Assembly: GCF_016820245.1 (NCBI RefSeq)
Contig: NZ_JAFCAR010000005.1
Span: 248,001 to 312,000, forward strand
DNA: 64,000 bases
Direction: 5' to 3'
From: Jannaschia sp. Os4
GTDB lineage: Bacteria; Pseudomonadota; Alphaproteobacteria; Rhodobacterales; Rhodobacteraceae
Of the stretch, positions 1 to 8,897 are shown piece after piece. A program made the position numbers and the translations under genes. The number at the start of each line of letters is the position of its first letter. Positions within the stretch are counted from its first letter, which is position 1. Under the pieces are notes generated by a model that was not told the origin of the DNA, did no database searches, and worked only from the letters and a program-made list of their open reading frames with translations.

Positions 1-1237
<1,237 letters not shown>

Positions 1238-1265
1238 GGGATGTCTCCGGGTCGTGTCGTGTGGA

Positions 1266-1307
1266 GGGGGCCGTGCCCCCGGCGGGCCGGACCGCGCGCG
1301 GTCCGGC
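1266..1307. repeat. Two hairpins between livF and acs, one a perfect 22-bp palindrome
   Basis: Positions 1286-1307 form a perfect 22-bp palindrome centred on CGCGCG, with arms GCCGGACC and GGTCCGGC. A second hairpin lies at 1266-1280 (GGGGGC, loop CGT, GCCCCC). There is no T-run on either strand, so these are not canonical intrinsic terminators. They fill the 77-nt gap between livF and acs and could stabilise the upstream mRNA or uncouple acs expression from the importer. That role is inference. Confidence 0.6.
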
Positions 1308-1314
1308 GACCGGC

Positions 1315-2070
1315 TCAGATGGCGAGGTACTCGGCGCGCAGCTGGGCGTTCTCCAGCACCTCCTTGGCGGTGCCGTCGAACACGACGCCGCCGGTGTCGA
1401 GGATCACCGCGCGGTCGGCCAACTCCAGCGCGCGCACGGCGTTCTGCTCGACGAGGACGGTGGTGATGCCGAGCTTCTTGATCTCGATCAGCGCCTCCTC
1501 GATCTTGTCGACGATGACGGGGGCCAGCCCCTCGTAGGGCTCGTCCAGCAGCAGTACCTTGATGTCGCGGGTCAGCGCGCGCCCGATGGCGAGCATCTGC
1601 TGCTCCCCGCCCGACAGCGTCACGCCTTCCTGCTTGCGGCGCTCCTTGAGCTTGGGGAACAGGTCGTAGACGCGCTCCAGCGACCAGCCGATCGGCGGCG
1701 CGATCTGCGCGAGCTTGAGGTTCTCCTCGACCGTGAGGCCTTGGATGATGCGCCGGTCCTCGGGCACGAGGCCCAGCCCCGCCGCCGCCGCCTGGTGCGC
1801 GGACATCGTGTGGAGCGGCTGGTGGTCGAGCCAGATCTCGCCGCGCTGCACCTCCGGGCTGCTCACCCGGGCGCAGGCGCGCAGGGTCGAGGTCTTGCCC
1901 GCCCCGTTGCGCCCCAGCAGCGCGAGGATCTCGCCCTCGTGCACGTTGAAGCTGACGCCCTGCACGATGTAGCTCTCGCCGTAGTAGGCGTGGATGTCGT
2001 GCACGCTGAAGTAGGCGGGCGCGGTCGACGCGTGGTTCGCGGCGGTGGTGAAGTCGGGCTTCACGGTCAT
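1315..2070 (-). CDS. livF: Branched-chain amino acid-type ABC transporter, ATPase LivF
   Basis: This is the second of two ATPases that drive a LivHM-type permease at the inner membrane. The 251-residue protein has Walker A GRNGAGKT at 53-60, the signature LSGGE at 152-156, Walker B VLLLDEP at 172-178, and the LVEQN sequence that LivF proteins carry where other ABC ATPases have the H-loop. It is about 15-20 residues longer than usual at the N-terminus ([15 protein letters not shown]), so a start nearer the [11 protein letters not shown] core is possible. It follows livG on the same strand after an 88-nt gap occupied by a palindromic repeat. Confidence 0.95.
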   Translation of the reverse strand: MTVKPDFTTAANHASTAPAYFSVHDIHAYYGESYIVQGVSFNVHEGEILALLGRNGAGKTSTLRACARVSSPEVQRGEIWLDHQPLHTMSAHQAAAAGLGLVPEDRRIIQGLTVEENLKLAQIAPPIGWSLERVYDLFPKLKERRKQEGVTLSGGEQQMLAIGRALTRDIKVLLLDEPYEGLAPVIVDKIEEALIEIKKLGITTVLVEQNAVRALELADRAVILDTGGVVFDGTAKEVLENAQLRAEYLAI

Positions 2071-2086
2071 GGTCTTCTCTCCCTCG

Positions 2087-2156
2087 CCGTCATCCCCGGG
2101 CCTGACCCGGGGACCTCGGCGTCCAAAGGTCCTCGGGTCGAGCCCGAGGATGACGG
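2087..2156. repeat. Long imperfect inverted repeat in the livG-livF gap
   Basis: Two 30-nt arms, 2087-2116 and 2127-2156, are near-perfect reverse complements around a 10-nt loop. Each arm contains a form of GTCATCC and of CGGGTC or GGGCC. Elements with this GTCATCCCCGGGC-type consensus are widespread intergenic palindromes in alphaproteobacterial genomes; that comparison is from memory. The transcript would fold into a very stable hairpin directly after the livG stop codon. Confidence 0.8.
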
Positions 2157-2158
2157 TC

Positions 2159-2920
2159 TCAGTGCCCCGACGACTCGCCCAGGTAGGCCTCGCGCACCTT
2201 CGGGTGGCCCTTGATGTTCTCGGGCGTGTCCTCGACCAGCGGCGTGCCTTGGGCGAGCACGGTGATCCGCTGCGCCAGCGAGAACACGACGTGCATGTCG
2301 TGCTCGATGATGGCGATGGTGATGCCGCGGTTCTCTTGGATCTCCTTGAGCAGGTCGATCGTGTTGTTGGTGTCGGCTCGCGCCATGCCCGCCGTCGGCT
2401 CGTCGAGCAGCAGCAGCTTGGGCCGCTGGGCGAGGCACATGCCGATCTCCAGCCGCCGCTTGTCGCCGCGCGACATGGCGGCGGCGTGCATGTGCCGCTT
2501 GTCCGCCATCCGCATCTCCTCGAGTTCGGCCTCGGCCTTCTCGACGACCTCGCGGTCCCCCATCATGCTGCCCCACGCGTTCAGCTCGAACGCGCCGTCG
2601 CGGGCGGCGAAGCAGGGGATCATCATGTTCTCCAGCACCGTGAGGTCGCCGAAGATCTCGGGCGTCTGGAACACCCGGGAGATGCCCATCTGGTTGATCT
2701 CGTGCGGCTTGCGCCCGAGCACCGACTGGCCGTCGAAGCTGACCGACCCCGAGTCGGGGATCAGCTTGCCCACGAGGCAGTTGAGCAGCGTCGACTTGCC
2801 CGCCCCGTTCGGCCCGATGATCGCGTGGACCGTGCCTTCGGCCACGCTCAGGTTCACGTCCGAGAGCGCCTGCAGCCCGCCGAAGCGCTTGCCGACGTCC
2901 TTGACCTCCAAGAGTCCCAT
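2159..2920 (-). CDS. livG: Branched-chain amino acid-type ABC transporter, ATPase LivG
   Basis: This is the first ATPase of the Liv-type importer, 253 residues from the ATG at 2920. Walker A GPNGAGKS is at 36-43, Walker B LLLLDEP at 169-175, and the H-loop histidine at 207 in AIIEHDMHVV. The ABC signature is unusual: the usual LSYGQ or LSGG is MSRGD at 149-153, so the second residue of the motif is kept but the third and last depart from consensus. The start codon overlaps the livM stop as TGATG, which implies translational coupling. The much longer open frame running upstream in this frame is an artefact of the GC bias. Confidence 0.94.
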   Translation of the reverse strand: MGLLEVKDVGKRFGGLQALSDVNLSVAEGTVHAIIGPNGAGKSTLLNCLVGKLIPDSGSVSFDGQSVLGRKPHEINQMGISRVFQTPEIFGDLTVLENMMIPCFAARDGAFELNAWGSMMGDREVVEKAEAELEEMRMADKRHMHAAAMSRGDKRRLEIGMCLAQRPKLLLLDEPTAGMARADTNNTIDLLKEIQENRGITIAIIEHDMHVVFSLAQRITVLAQGTPLVEDTPENIKGHPKVREAYLGESSGH

Positions 2921-4194
2921 CACTTGTCCTCCGCCTGCGCGCGACGCTCGGCCGCCGGCCCCTCGACGGGCGGGGCGTTCCGGTCGCGCCGGAACACGGT
3001 CGCCGCCTTCTGGACGCCCTGCACGAGGCCGCCGGGAAGGAAGATGACCACCAGCATGAACATGATGCCCAGCGTCAGGTGCCAGCCCTTGCCCACGAAG
3101 GGGTAGACGATCGTGACCAGCACGTCCGACAGCCCGTCGGGGAAGACGCTGAACCACGTCTCCAGCACGCCCTTGTTGATCTTCGAGAAGATGTTCTCGA
3201 AGTACTTGATCAGGCCCGCGCCGAGGACCGGGCCAATCAGCGTGCCCGCCCCGCCCAAGATGGTCATCAGCACCACCTCGCCCGACGCGGTCCACTGCAT
3301 CCGCTCGGCGCCGGCCAGCGGGTCCATCGACACCATGAGCCCGCCCGCGAGGCCCGCGTACATGCCGGAGATCACGAAGGTCGCCAGCATGTAGGGCTTG
3401 GGGTTGAGCCCGGTGTAGTTCAGCCGCTGCTGGTTCGACTTCACCGCCCGCAGCATCATGCCGAAGGGCGAGCGGAAGATGCGGATCGACACGTAGAACG
3501 CGATGATCAGCGCGACCGCGCAGACGTAGTAGCCCGCGTTGAACACGAACTCCCACGCACCCGCGTCGACGATCAGGCTGTCGCGCATGTCCAGACCGAA
3601 CAGCGTCGTCACCGGCAGGTTGCCGTCCGCGGCCACCTGCTCGCCGAAGATGCGCGGGTCCGACTTCGAGAGCTGCAGCCCCGTCTCGCCGCCCGTGATC
3701 GGCGTCAGCACCGAGTAGGCCAGCGCGAAGGACATCTGCGCGAAGGCGAGCGTCAGGATCGAGAAGTAGATGCCGGAGCGCCGCAGGCTGACGTAGCCCA
3801 CGATCAGCGCGAACACCCCCGCCACCGCCACCGAGGCGACGATCGCGAAGAGCACGTTCATGCCCAAGAGCTTGAACATCCAAACCCCCGCGAAGGAGCC
3901 CGCCCCGAGGAAGGCCGCGTGGCCGAACGAGAGGTAGCCGGTCAGGCCGAACAGGATGTTGAAGCCCACCGCGAAGATCCCGAAGATCACGAAGCGCTGC
4001 ATCAGGTCCGGGTAGCCCGCGTTGAACTGCGCGAGGCTGGAGTCCGTCGGGAACGGGTTGAGCAGGATGGGCGCGAGGGCGACGAGCGCCACCACGAGGA
4101 TCATGAGGCTCCAGTCCCGCTTGGTGAGGCCCGGCGCGCGCGCGGCGCTCTGTGCCTTGGGCGCGTAGGTCGGCTGGTTGTCGGTGACGGCCAT
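2920..4194 (-). CDS. livM: Branched-chain amino acid-type ABC transporter, permease LivM
   Basis: This inner-membrane permease subunit has 424 residues. A hydrophilic N-terminus is followed by multiple hydrophobic segments and the LivM-typical sequences [17 protein letters not shown] (around residues 80-96) and [16 protein letters not shown] near residue 310. A long soluble stretch around 165-200 ([16 protein letters not shown]) is probably periplasmic. The C-terminus is charged (RRAQAEDK). The gene sits 3 nt downstream of livH and overlaps livG by one base, so the four importer genes are one transcription unit. Confidence 0.95.
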   Translation of the reverse strand: MAVTDNQPTYAPKAQSAARAPGLTKRDWSLMILVVALVALAPILLNPFPTDSSLAQFNAGYPDLMQRFVIFGIFAVGFNILFGLTGYLSFGHAAFLGAGSFAGVWMFKLLGMNVLFAIVASVAVAGVFALIVGYVSLRRSGIYFSILTLAFAQMSFALAYSVLTPITGGETGLQLSKSDPRIFGEQVAADGNLPVTTLFGLDMRDSLIVDAGAWEFVFNAGYYVCAVALIIAFYVSIRIFRSPFGMMLRAVKSNQQRLNYTGLNPKPYMLATFVISGMYAGLAGGLMVSMDPLAGAERMQWTASGEVVLMTILGGAGTLIGPVLGAGLIKYFENIFSKINKGVLETWFSVFPDGLSDVLVTIVYPFVGKGWHLTLGIMFMLVVIFLPGGLVQGVQKAATVFRRDRNAPPVEGPAAERRAQAEDK

Positions 4195-4197
4195 GGA

Positions 4198-5235
4198 TCA
4201 GTCCTCCATGACGCCCTTGCGACCCATGAGGCCGCGCGGACGGGTGAGCAGGATGACGACGGCAACGAGGTAGATGATCACCTGGTTGATGCCGGGGACG
4301 AGGTCGATCACCTCGCGCATGGACGCGAAGCTCTCGAGGATGCCGAGCAGGAAGCCCGCCAGCACCGCGCCGGGCAGCGAGCCCATGCCGCCGACGACGA
4401 CCACCACGAAGCTGAGCACGAGGAAGTCCATGCCCATGTGGTAGTTGGGCGGCGCGATGGGCACGTACATCACCCCCGCCAGTCCCGCGACGGCGGCCGC
4501 GAGGCCGAACATCAGCGTGAAGCGCTTGTCGATGTCGATGCCCAAGAGGCCCACCGTCTCGCGGTCCGCCATGCCGGCGCGGACGACCATGCCGAAGGTG
4601 GTGAACTGCAGGAAGGCGAAGACGCCGGTGATGATGACCGCGGCGAAGAAGAAGTACACGAGGCGCCAGTAGGGGTAGATGATCGTGCCCGGGTCGAAGC
4701 CGATCAGCGCGCCGAGGTCGAACGCGCCGCGCAAGGCGTCCGGCGCGGCGGTCGGGATCGGGTTGGCGCCGTAGAAGTACTTGATGATCTCCTGCAGCAC
4801 GATCGCGAGGCCGAAGGTCACGAGGATCTGGTCCGCGTGCGGGCGCTTGTAGAAGTGCTTGATCAGGCCACGCTCCATCACGAAGCCGACGGCGATCATG
4901 ATCGGGATGGCGAACAGGATCGCCAGCGGCACCGACCAGTCGGAGATCCAGCCGCCCGCCGCCTCGCCGAACCAGTGCTCGACGTAGAGCGTCTCCTGCG
5001 CGCCGCCGAAGGAGAAGCCGCCCACGCTCGTGGCCTCGGCGTTCTCGTCGACGAAGCCCAGCGCGAGCACCTTGTTGAGGGTCACGGCCACGAAGGCGCC
5101 GATCATGAACAGCGCGCCGTGGGCGAAGTTCACGACGCCGAGCGTGCCGAAGATCAGGGTCAGGCCGAGGGCGATCAGCGCGTAGGCGCTGCCCTTGTCC
5201 AGCCCGTTCAGGATTTGAAGGATGATGGCGTCCAT
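4198..5235 (-). CDS. livH: Branched-chain amino acid-type ABC transporter, permease LivH
   Basis: This permease subunit pairs with LivM. The family signature GTLGVVNFAHGALFMIGAF is near residues 30-48, and GGMGSLPGAVLAGFLLG lies near residue 280. At 345 residues it is longer than the usual ~300. The extra length is a roughly 40-residue soluble loop at about 55-95, rich in Gly, Glu and Trp, placed between the second and third hydrophobic segments and probably periplasmic, where it could contact the binding protein. It lies 63 nt downstream of the binding-protein gene. Confidence 0.95.
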   Translation of the reverse strand: MDAIILQILNGLDKGSAYALIALGLTLIFGTLGVVNFAHGALFMIGAFVAVTLNKVLALGFVDENAEATSVGGFSFGGAQETLYVEHWFGEAAGGWISDWSVPLAILFAIPIMIAVGFVMERGLIKHFYKRPHADQILVTFGLAIVLQEIIKYFYGANPIPTAAPDALRGAFDLGALIGFDPGTIIYPYWRLVYFFFAAVIITGVFAFLQFTTFGMVVRAGMADRETVGLLGIDIDKRFTLMFGLAAAVAGLAGVMYVPIAPPNYHMGMDFLVLSFVVVVVGGMGSLPGAVLAGFLLGILESFASMREVIDLVPGINQVIIYLVAVVILLTRPRGLMGRKGVMED

Positions 5236-5298
5236 CGGGTCGTCCTCGCGGCGCTGCCAAGGGGGAGGGGAGGCCGCGCGCGGCCTCCCCGGTGCGGC

Positions 5299-6672
5299 TC
5301 AGGCGCCGTTGTTGCAGGTGCCCAGCTGGCCGCCCGCGAACTGAGGGTGATCGGGGGCGTAGGTGACCTGGTCGACCGGCGTGACCTCGACGATCTCCAC
5401 GAGGTCGAACTCGTTCTCCGGGTTCTCCTTGCCGCGCACCACGACCACGTCCTTGAAGCACTGGTGGTCGTCGGCCCGGTAGAGGGTCGGGCCGTTGCCG
5501 AGGCCGTCGAACTCGAAGCCCGAGAGCGCCTCGTCCACCGCGCAGGGCGCGAAGGAGCCGGCCCGCGTGACCGCGTCCGCGTAGAGCAGCGTCTGCACGT
5601 AGCAGGTGTGCGCCGCCTGCGACGGCGGGAAGCCGTACTTCTCGCCGAAGGACTGCACGAAGGCGTTGGTGCCCGAGTAGCGGTCGCCCAGCTGGTTCTC
5701 GAGCTTCCAGTCCCAGTTCTGCGACCCGAAGATGCCGGCGATGTTCTCGCCCGCGCCGCGCGCCATCAGCTCCGAGTAGAGCGGCACGATGATCTCGAAC
5801 TGCTTGCCGTTGGCCTCCTGCGCGCGCAGGCCGAACTGCACGGCGTTGGTCAGCGAGTTGACCATGTTGCCGCCGTAGTGGTTCAGCACGAGCACGTCGG
5901 CGCCCGACTGCAGGACCGGCGTGATGTAGGACGAGAAGTCCGTCTGCGTCAGCGGCGTCTTGACCGCCGCGACCGTCTCCCAGCCCAAGGCCTCCGTGGA
6001 CGACCGGACGGCCTCCTCGGTGGTGTAGCCCCAGTTGTAGTCGGCCGTCAGGTGATAGGCCTTCCGGTCGTTGCCGTACTGGTCGACGAGGATCGGCGCG
6101 AGCGCGGCGCCCGACATGTAGGAGTTGAAGAAGTGCCGGAAGCCGTTGGCCTTCCGGTCCTTGCCGGTCGTGTCGTTGGAGTGCGTGAGGCCCGCCATGA
6201 AGATGACGCCCGCCTCTTGGCACAGGCCCTGCACGGCCACGGCCACGCCCGAGGACGAGCCGCCGGAGATCATGATGGCGCCGTCCTTCTCGATCATCGA
6301 GCGGGCGGAGGCGCGCGCGGCGTCCGACTTGGTCTGGGTGTCGCCGGTCACGAACTCGACGCGCTTGCCGAGGATGCCGTTCCCTTCCAGCGCCTTGGAC
6401 GAGAAGGTGGACAGCATCCCGCCGTCGCCCTCGCCGTTGAGGTGCTCGACCGCCAGCTGGAAGGCGCGCAGCTCGTCCGCGCCCTCGTCGGCGTAGGGGC
6501 CGGTCTGGGGCACGTTGAAGCCCAGCGTGACCGTGTCGCCCTGCGGCGCGTTGGTGAACCCGGTGTGGCCGTCGGCCCAGACGTTCGACGTGAAGACGAT
6601 CGGCGTCGCGAGGCCGGCGCCGGCAGCGGCACCAGTCTTGAGCGCGCCGCGGCGCGTCAACTTGTTGGTCAT
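5299..6672 (-). CDS. Substrate-binding protein of the Liv-type ABC importer (Tat-exported)
   Basis: This periplasmic solute receptor of the LivK/urea/amide-binding superfamily has 457 residues. The N-terminus TRRGALK followed by a hydrophobic stretch matches a twin-arginine signal, with R7-R8, so it is probably exported folded. Type I periplasmic-binding features include LGFNVPQTGPYADEG near residue 49 and SGGSSSGVAVAVQG near 135. The ligand cannot be told from sequence. Its operon with acs, and divergence from a short-chain acyl regulator, hint at a short-chain acid or a precursor rather than leucine. The ATG at 6672 has an AGGGAGGG ribosome site. The leader gene of the operon faces scfR across 227 nt. 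Confidence 0.93.
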   Translation of the reverse strand: MTNKLTRRGALKTGAAAGAGLATPIVFTSNVWADGHTGFTNAPQGDTVTLGFNVPQTGPYADEGADELRAFQLAVEHLNGEGDGGMLSTFSSKALEGNGILGKRVEFVTGDTQTKSDAARASARSMIEKDGAIMISGGSSSGVAVAVQGLCQEAGVIFMAGLTHSNDTTGKDRKANGFRHFFNSYMSGAALAPILVDQYGNDRKAYHLTADYNWGYTTEEAVRSSTEALGWETVAAVKTPLTQTDFSSYITPVLQSGADVLVLNHYGGNMVNSLTNAVQFGLRAQEANGKQFEIIVPLYSELMARGAGENIAGIFGSQNWDWKLENQLGDRYSGTNAFVQSFGEKYGFPPSQAAHTCYVQTLLYADAVTRAGSFAPCAVDEALSGFEFDGLGNGPTLYRADDHQCFKDVVVVRGKENPENEFDLVEIVEVTPVDQVTYAPDHPQFAGGQLGTCNNGA

Positions 6673-6810
6673 GGAGACCCTCCCTGTGATTCCGCGCCGG
6701 CTCCGTCCCTCCTCCAGGGCGCATCCGGCGGGTCCGCGTCTCGGCGGATGGTCCGGTTATGACGCGGCGTCGCGGATCGCGGCAAGAATATGTCTCCGCA
6801 AACGCGCCTC

Positions 6811-6856
6811 GGCTGTAAACGAATTGACAGACCGCGCCCGGGGGGCTGTAAATCGA
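6811..6856 (+). promoter_or_regulatory. Candidate sigma-70 promoter and direct repeats upstream of the ScfR gene
   Basis: A consensus -35 TTGACA at 6824-6829 is followed after exactly 17 bp by TGTAAA at 6847-6852, in an otherwise AT-poor region. Two direct repeats, GGCTGTAAACGA at 6811-6822 and GGCTGTAAATCGA at 6844-6856, start 33 bp apart, about three helical turns. They flank the -35, and the second covers the -10, an arrangement that suits repression. ScfR-family proteins often control their own divergent regions. The gene starts 48 nt further on, after GCGGAGGGG. Confidence 0.55.
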
Positions 6857-6899
6857 TCGCGGGCGCAAGGGGAACTGCGGGAGCGGAGGGGGCGACGGG

Positions 6900-8165
6900 A
6901 TGGCCGGGACGCCGGACGGACGGGGCGGGGCCCGGCTGCGCGAGGCGCGGCTGGCCGCCGGGATCGCGCAAGCGGCGCTCGCGGCGCGGGCGGGCATCTC
7001 GCCGTCCTACCTCAACCTCATCGAGCATGGGCGCCGCCCCGCGACCGCGCCGCTCCTCGCGCGCCTCGCCGCGGCGCTCGGGCTGGAGGCCGAGGCCCTC
7101 GCCGCCCGCACGCCCGCCGCCGCCGCGCTCCGCGCCGTCGCGGAAGGACGCCTGCCCCCCGGCGCGCTGGACGAGGCGGACGCGCTCGCGGCGCGGCATC
7201 CGCGCTGGGCGGAGATGATCGTCGATCTCGACGGCGAGGCGCGCCGCCACGCCCGTGCCGCCGCCGCCCTCTCGGACCGGATGGCGCACGACCCCGTGCT
7301 GACCGACGCGGTGCACGAGATGCTCTCGACCGCCTCCGCCGTGCGCTCCACCGCCTCGATCCTCGCCGGGGATCCGGACCTCGACGCGACGTGGCGCGCG
7401 CGCTTCCACGCCTCCCTCGACGCCGAGAGCCGCCGGCTCGCCGCCGGGGCCGAGGCCGTGGCCGCCCGCTTGGAGGCCCGCGACGCGCCCGAGCCGGCCA
7501 CGGCGGAGGATCACGCGGCCCGCCTCTTCGCGGCGCATCGGCACCGGTTCGACGGAATCGAGGCGGATGGGGCGGCGGCCATCCCCGCGCTGCTGGAAGG
7601 CGTGCCGCAGGCCGCGCGCGACTGGGTGCGCCTGCGGCTCGAGGCCTACGCAACCGACGCCGCGCGCCTGCCGCTGCACCGGGTCGATGGCCGCGCGATT
7701 CCCGACGTGTGGGACGCCGCGGGGGGCGACGGGCCGCTCGTGCTGCGCCGGATGGCCGTCGCCGACCCCGACGCGGCCTTCGTCGAGGTCGACGGCGCGG
7801 GGGGAATCGTTGCGGCCCGGGCGGCGGCGGGGTTCCCGGTGGGCGACGGCGCGCTCTGCCCGCTCTGGCCGCTCTGGGAGGCGCGCGCCGACGACCGCCC
7901 GGTCGAGGCGCGCCTCGAGATGCCCGACGGCGGCGCGTGGCACGCGGTCGCCGCCGCCGCGCGGCAGGCCCCGGCAGGCTGGGACGCCCCCGCGCCGCGC
8001 CGCGCGGCGATGCTGGCCCGGCCCGCGGACGCGGCGGGCGGGCGCGCGGTCGGGCCGTCCTGCCCGCGCTGCCCGCGCACCTGCGCCGCGCGGCGCGCGC
8101 CGCCCGCCGCCGGGGCGGCGCTGGACAGCCCCCCGTCCGGCGCGCAAGGTGATCCGGCGGGCTGA
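6900..8165 (+). CDS. ScfR-family XRE transcriptional regulator of short-chain acyl metabolism
   Basis: This 421-residue cytoplasmic regulator has an N-terminal XRE helix-turn-helix at about 11-65 (LREARLAAGIAQAALAARAG, then SPSYLNLIEHGRR). The C-terminal half matches the ScfR/DUF2083 type: GALCPLWPLWEA near 317 and a cysteine cluster CPRCPRTCAARRAP near 388. Relatives (RamB, PrpR, PccR) bind acyl-CoA and control acs, the glyoxylate shunt or propionyl-CoA carboxylase. No intact IrrE-type HEXXH site is visible in the middle region. Being divergent from the importer-acs operon, it is a natural candidate regulator of both directions. The ATG at 6900 follows a strong GGAGGGG. Confidence 0.88.
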   Translation: MAGTPDGRGGARLREARLAAGIAQAALAARAGISPSYLNLIEHGRRPATAPLLARLAAALGLEAEALAARTPAAAALRAVAEGRLPPGALDEADALAARHPRWAEMIVDLDGEARRHARAAAALSDRMAHDPVLTDAVHEMLSTASAVRSTASILAGDPDLDATWRARFHASLDAESRRLAAGAEAVAARLEARDAPEPATAEDHAARLFAAHRHRFDGIEADGAAAIPALLEGVPQAARDWVRLRLEAYATDAARLPLHRVDGRAIPDVWDAAGGDGPLVLRRMAVADPDAAFVEVDGAGGIVAARAAAGFPVGDGALCPLWPLWEARADDRPVEARLEMPDGGAWHAVAAAARQAPAGWDAPAPRRAAMLARPADAAGGRAVGPSCPRCPRTCAARRAPPAAGAALDSPPSGAQGDPAG

Positions 8166-8199
8166 CGGGCCCGCGCCGTGACGGGAAGGGAGGCCCGCC

Positions 8200-8595
8200 A
8201 TGACCGACGCGCCATCCGGCCCCGAGGCGGGGCCGGGCCGCGTCCTCCTGATCGAGGACGAGGAGAACATCGCCACCGCGATCCGCTTCGTGCTGGGGCG
8301 CGCGGGCTGGCACGTGGCCGCGCATCACGACGGCACCACCGCGCCGGCGGCCGTCGCCCGGCACGCGCCCGACGTCGTGGTGCTGGACGTGATGCTGCCG
8401 GGCCGCTCGGGCTTCGACGTGCTGCAGGAGGTACGCCGAGGCCCCCATGCGGACGTCCCCGTGCTGATGCTCACCGCCAAGGGGCAGGCCAAGGACCGCG
8501 ACCGCGCGATGGCGCTGGGGGCCACGCGGTTCATGACCAAGCCCTTCTCCAACGCCGAGCTGGCCGAGGCCGTGCGCGACCTCGCGGGCAGATGA
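8200..8595 (+). CDS. Single-domain (CheY-like) response regulator
   Basis: The protein is 131 residues and is only a receiver domain. The acidic cluster is IEDEE at 18-22, the phosphoacceptor is D63 in VVLDVMLPG, and the conserved T/K switch residues are LTAKG (T92) and TKPFS (K114). No DNA-binding or enzymatic output domain follows. In the known CrbS/CrbR acetate systems the regulator carries a LuxR-type HTH; here it does not, so the signal must pass to another protein. Its stop overlaps the next start as ATGA, and the sensor kinase is two genes downstream. Confidence 0.92.
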   Translation: MTDAPSGPEAGPGRVLLIEDEENIATAIRFVLGRAGWHVAAHHDGTTAPAAVARHAPDVVVLDVMLPGRSGFDVLQEVRRGPHADVPVLMLTAKGQAKDRDRAMALGATRFMTKPFSNAELAEAVRDLAGR

Positions 8596-8897
8596 GCGCG
8601 CGCGACCCCTTCCGGGGCATGGCCCCCGCCGCCTCCGCCGCGCAGCGGCGCGCGCAGGACCGCGCGCGGCGCACGGACGCCGCCCGGCTGCTGCCGCTGC
8701 TCGGGGCCGTCCTCCTGATCGCGCCCGACCTCGTCCTGTCCGGGCGCGGCGCGGGCGCCACGGCCCCGGGCCTCGTCTACCTCTTCGCCGCATGGGCGGG
8801 GGTCATCGCGCTCGCGGCGCTGATCGCGCGCGCGGTCAACCGCGACCGCGACCCCGCGCCCGGAGGCCCCGGCGCCGGGGAGGGGGAGGGGGGATGA
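8592..8897 (+). CDS. Small two-helix membrane protein of the sensory operon, function unknown
   Basis: I do not recognise this 101-residue protein. It has a basic, Ala/Arg-rich cytoplasmic N-terminus (1-32), a hydrophobic helix at about 33-50, a short Gly-rich turn, a second helix at 59-79, and a Pro/Gly/Glu-rich tail. It is locked between the response regulator (ATGA overlap at 8592-8595) and the kinase (ATGA overlap at 8894-8897), so it is translated in step with them. It could be an accessory subunit of the symporter-like sensor, analogous in position but not in sequence to small subunits of solute symporters. Confidence 0.8.
   Translation: MSARDPFRGMAPAASAAQRRAQDRARRTDAARLLPLLGAVLLIAPDLVLSGRGAGATAPGLVYLFAAWAGVIALAALIARAVNRDRDPAPGGPGAGEGEGG

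Noticed and set aside
3079-6762. 1227-codon rightward frame antisense to livMHK
   Set aside because: Composition is dominated by Arg, Glu, His and Val, as produced by reading the complement of biased codons; no domain is visible.
6735-6830. Consensus promoter for the leftward liv operon
   Set aside because: A TATTCT can be read leftward but no -35 lies at a suitable distance, so no call was made.
2159-6997. Very long leftward open frame (over 1600 codons) across the liv genes
   Set aside because: It overlaps four genes with clear families in another frame, has extreme Arg/Pro/Gly composition, and only its last part is LivG. Long stop-free antisense frames are expected at this G+C content.
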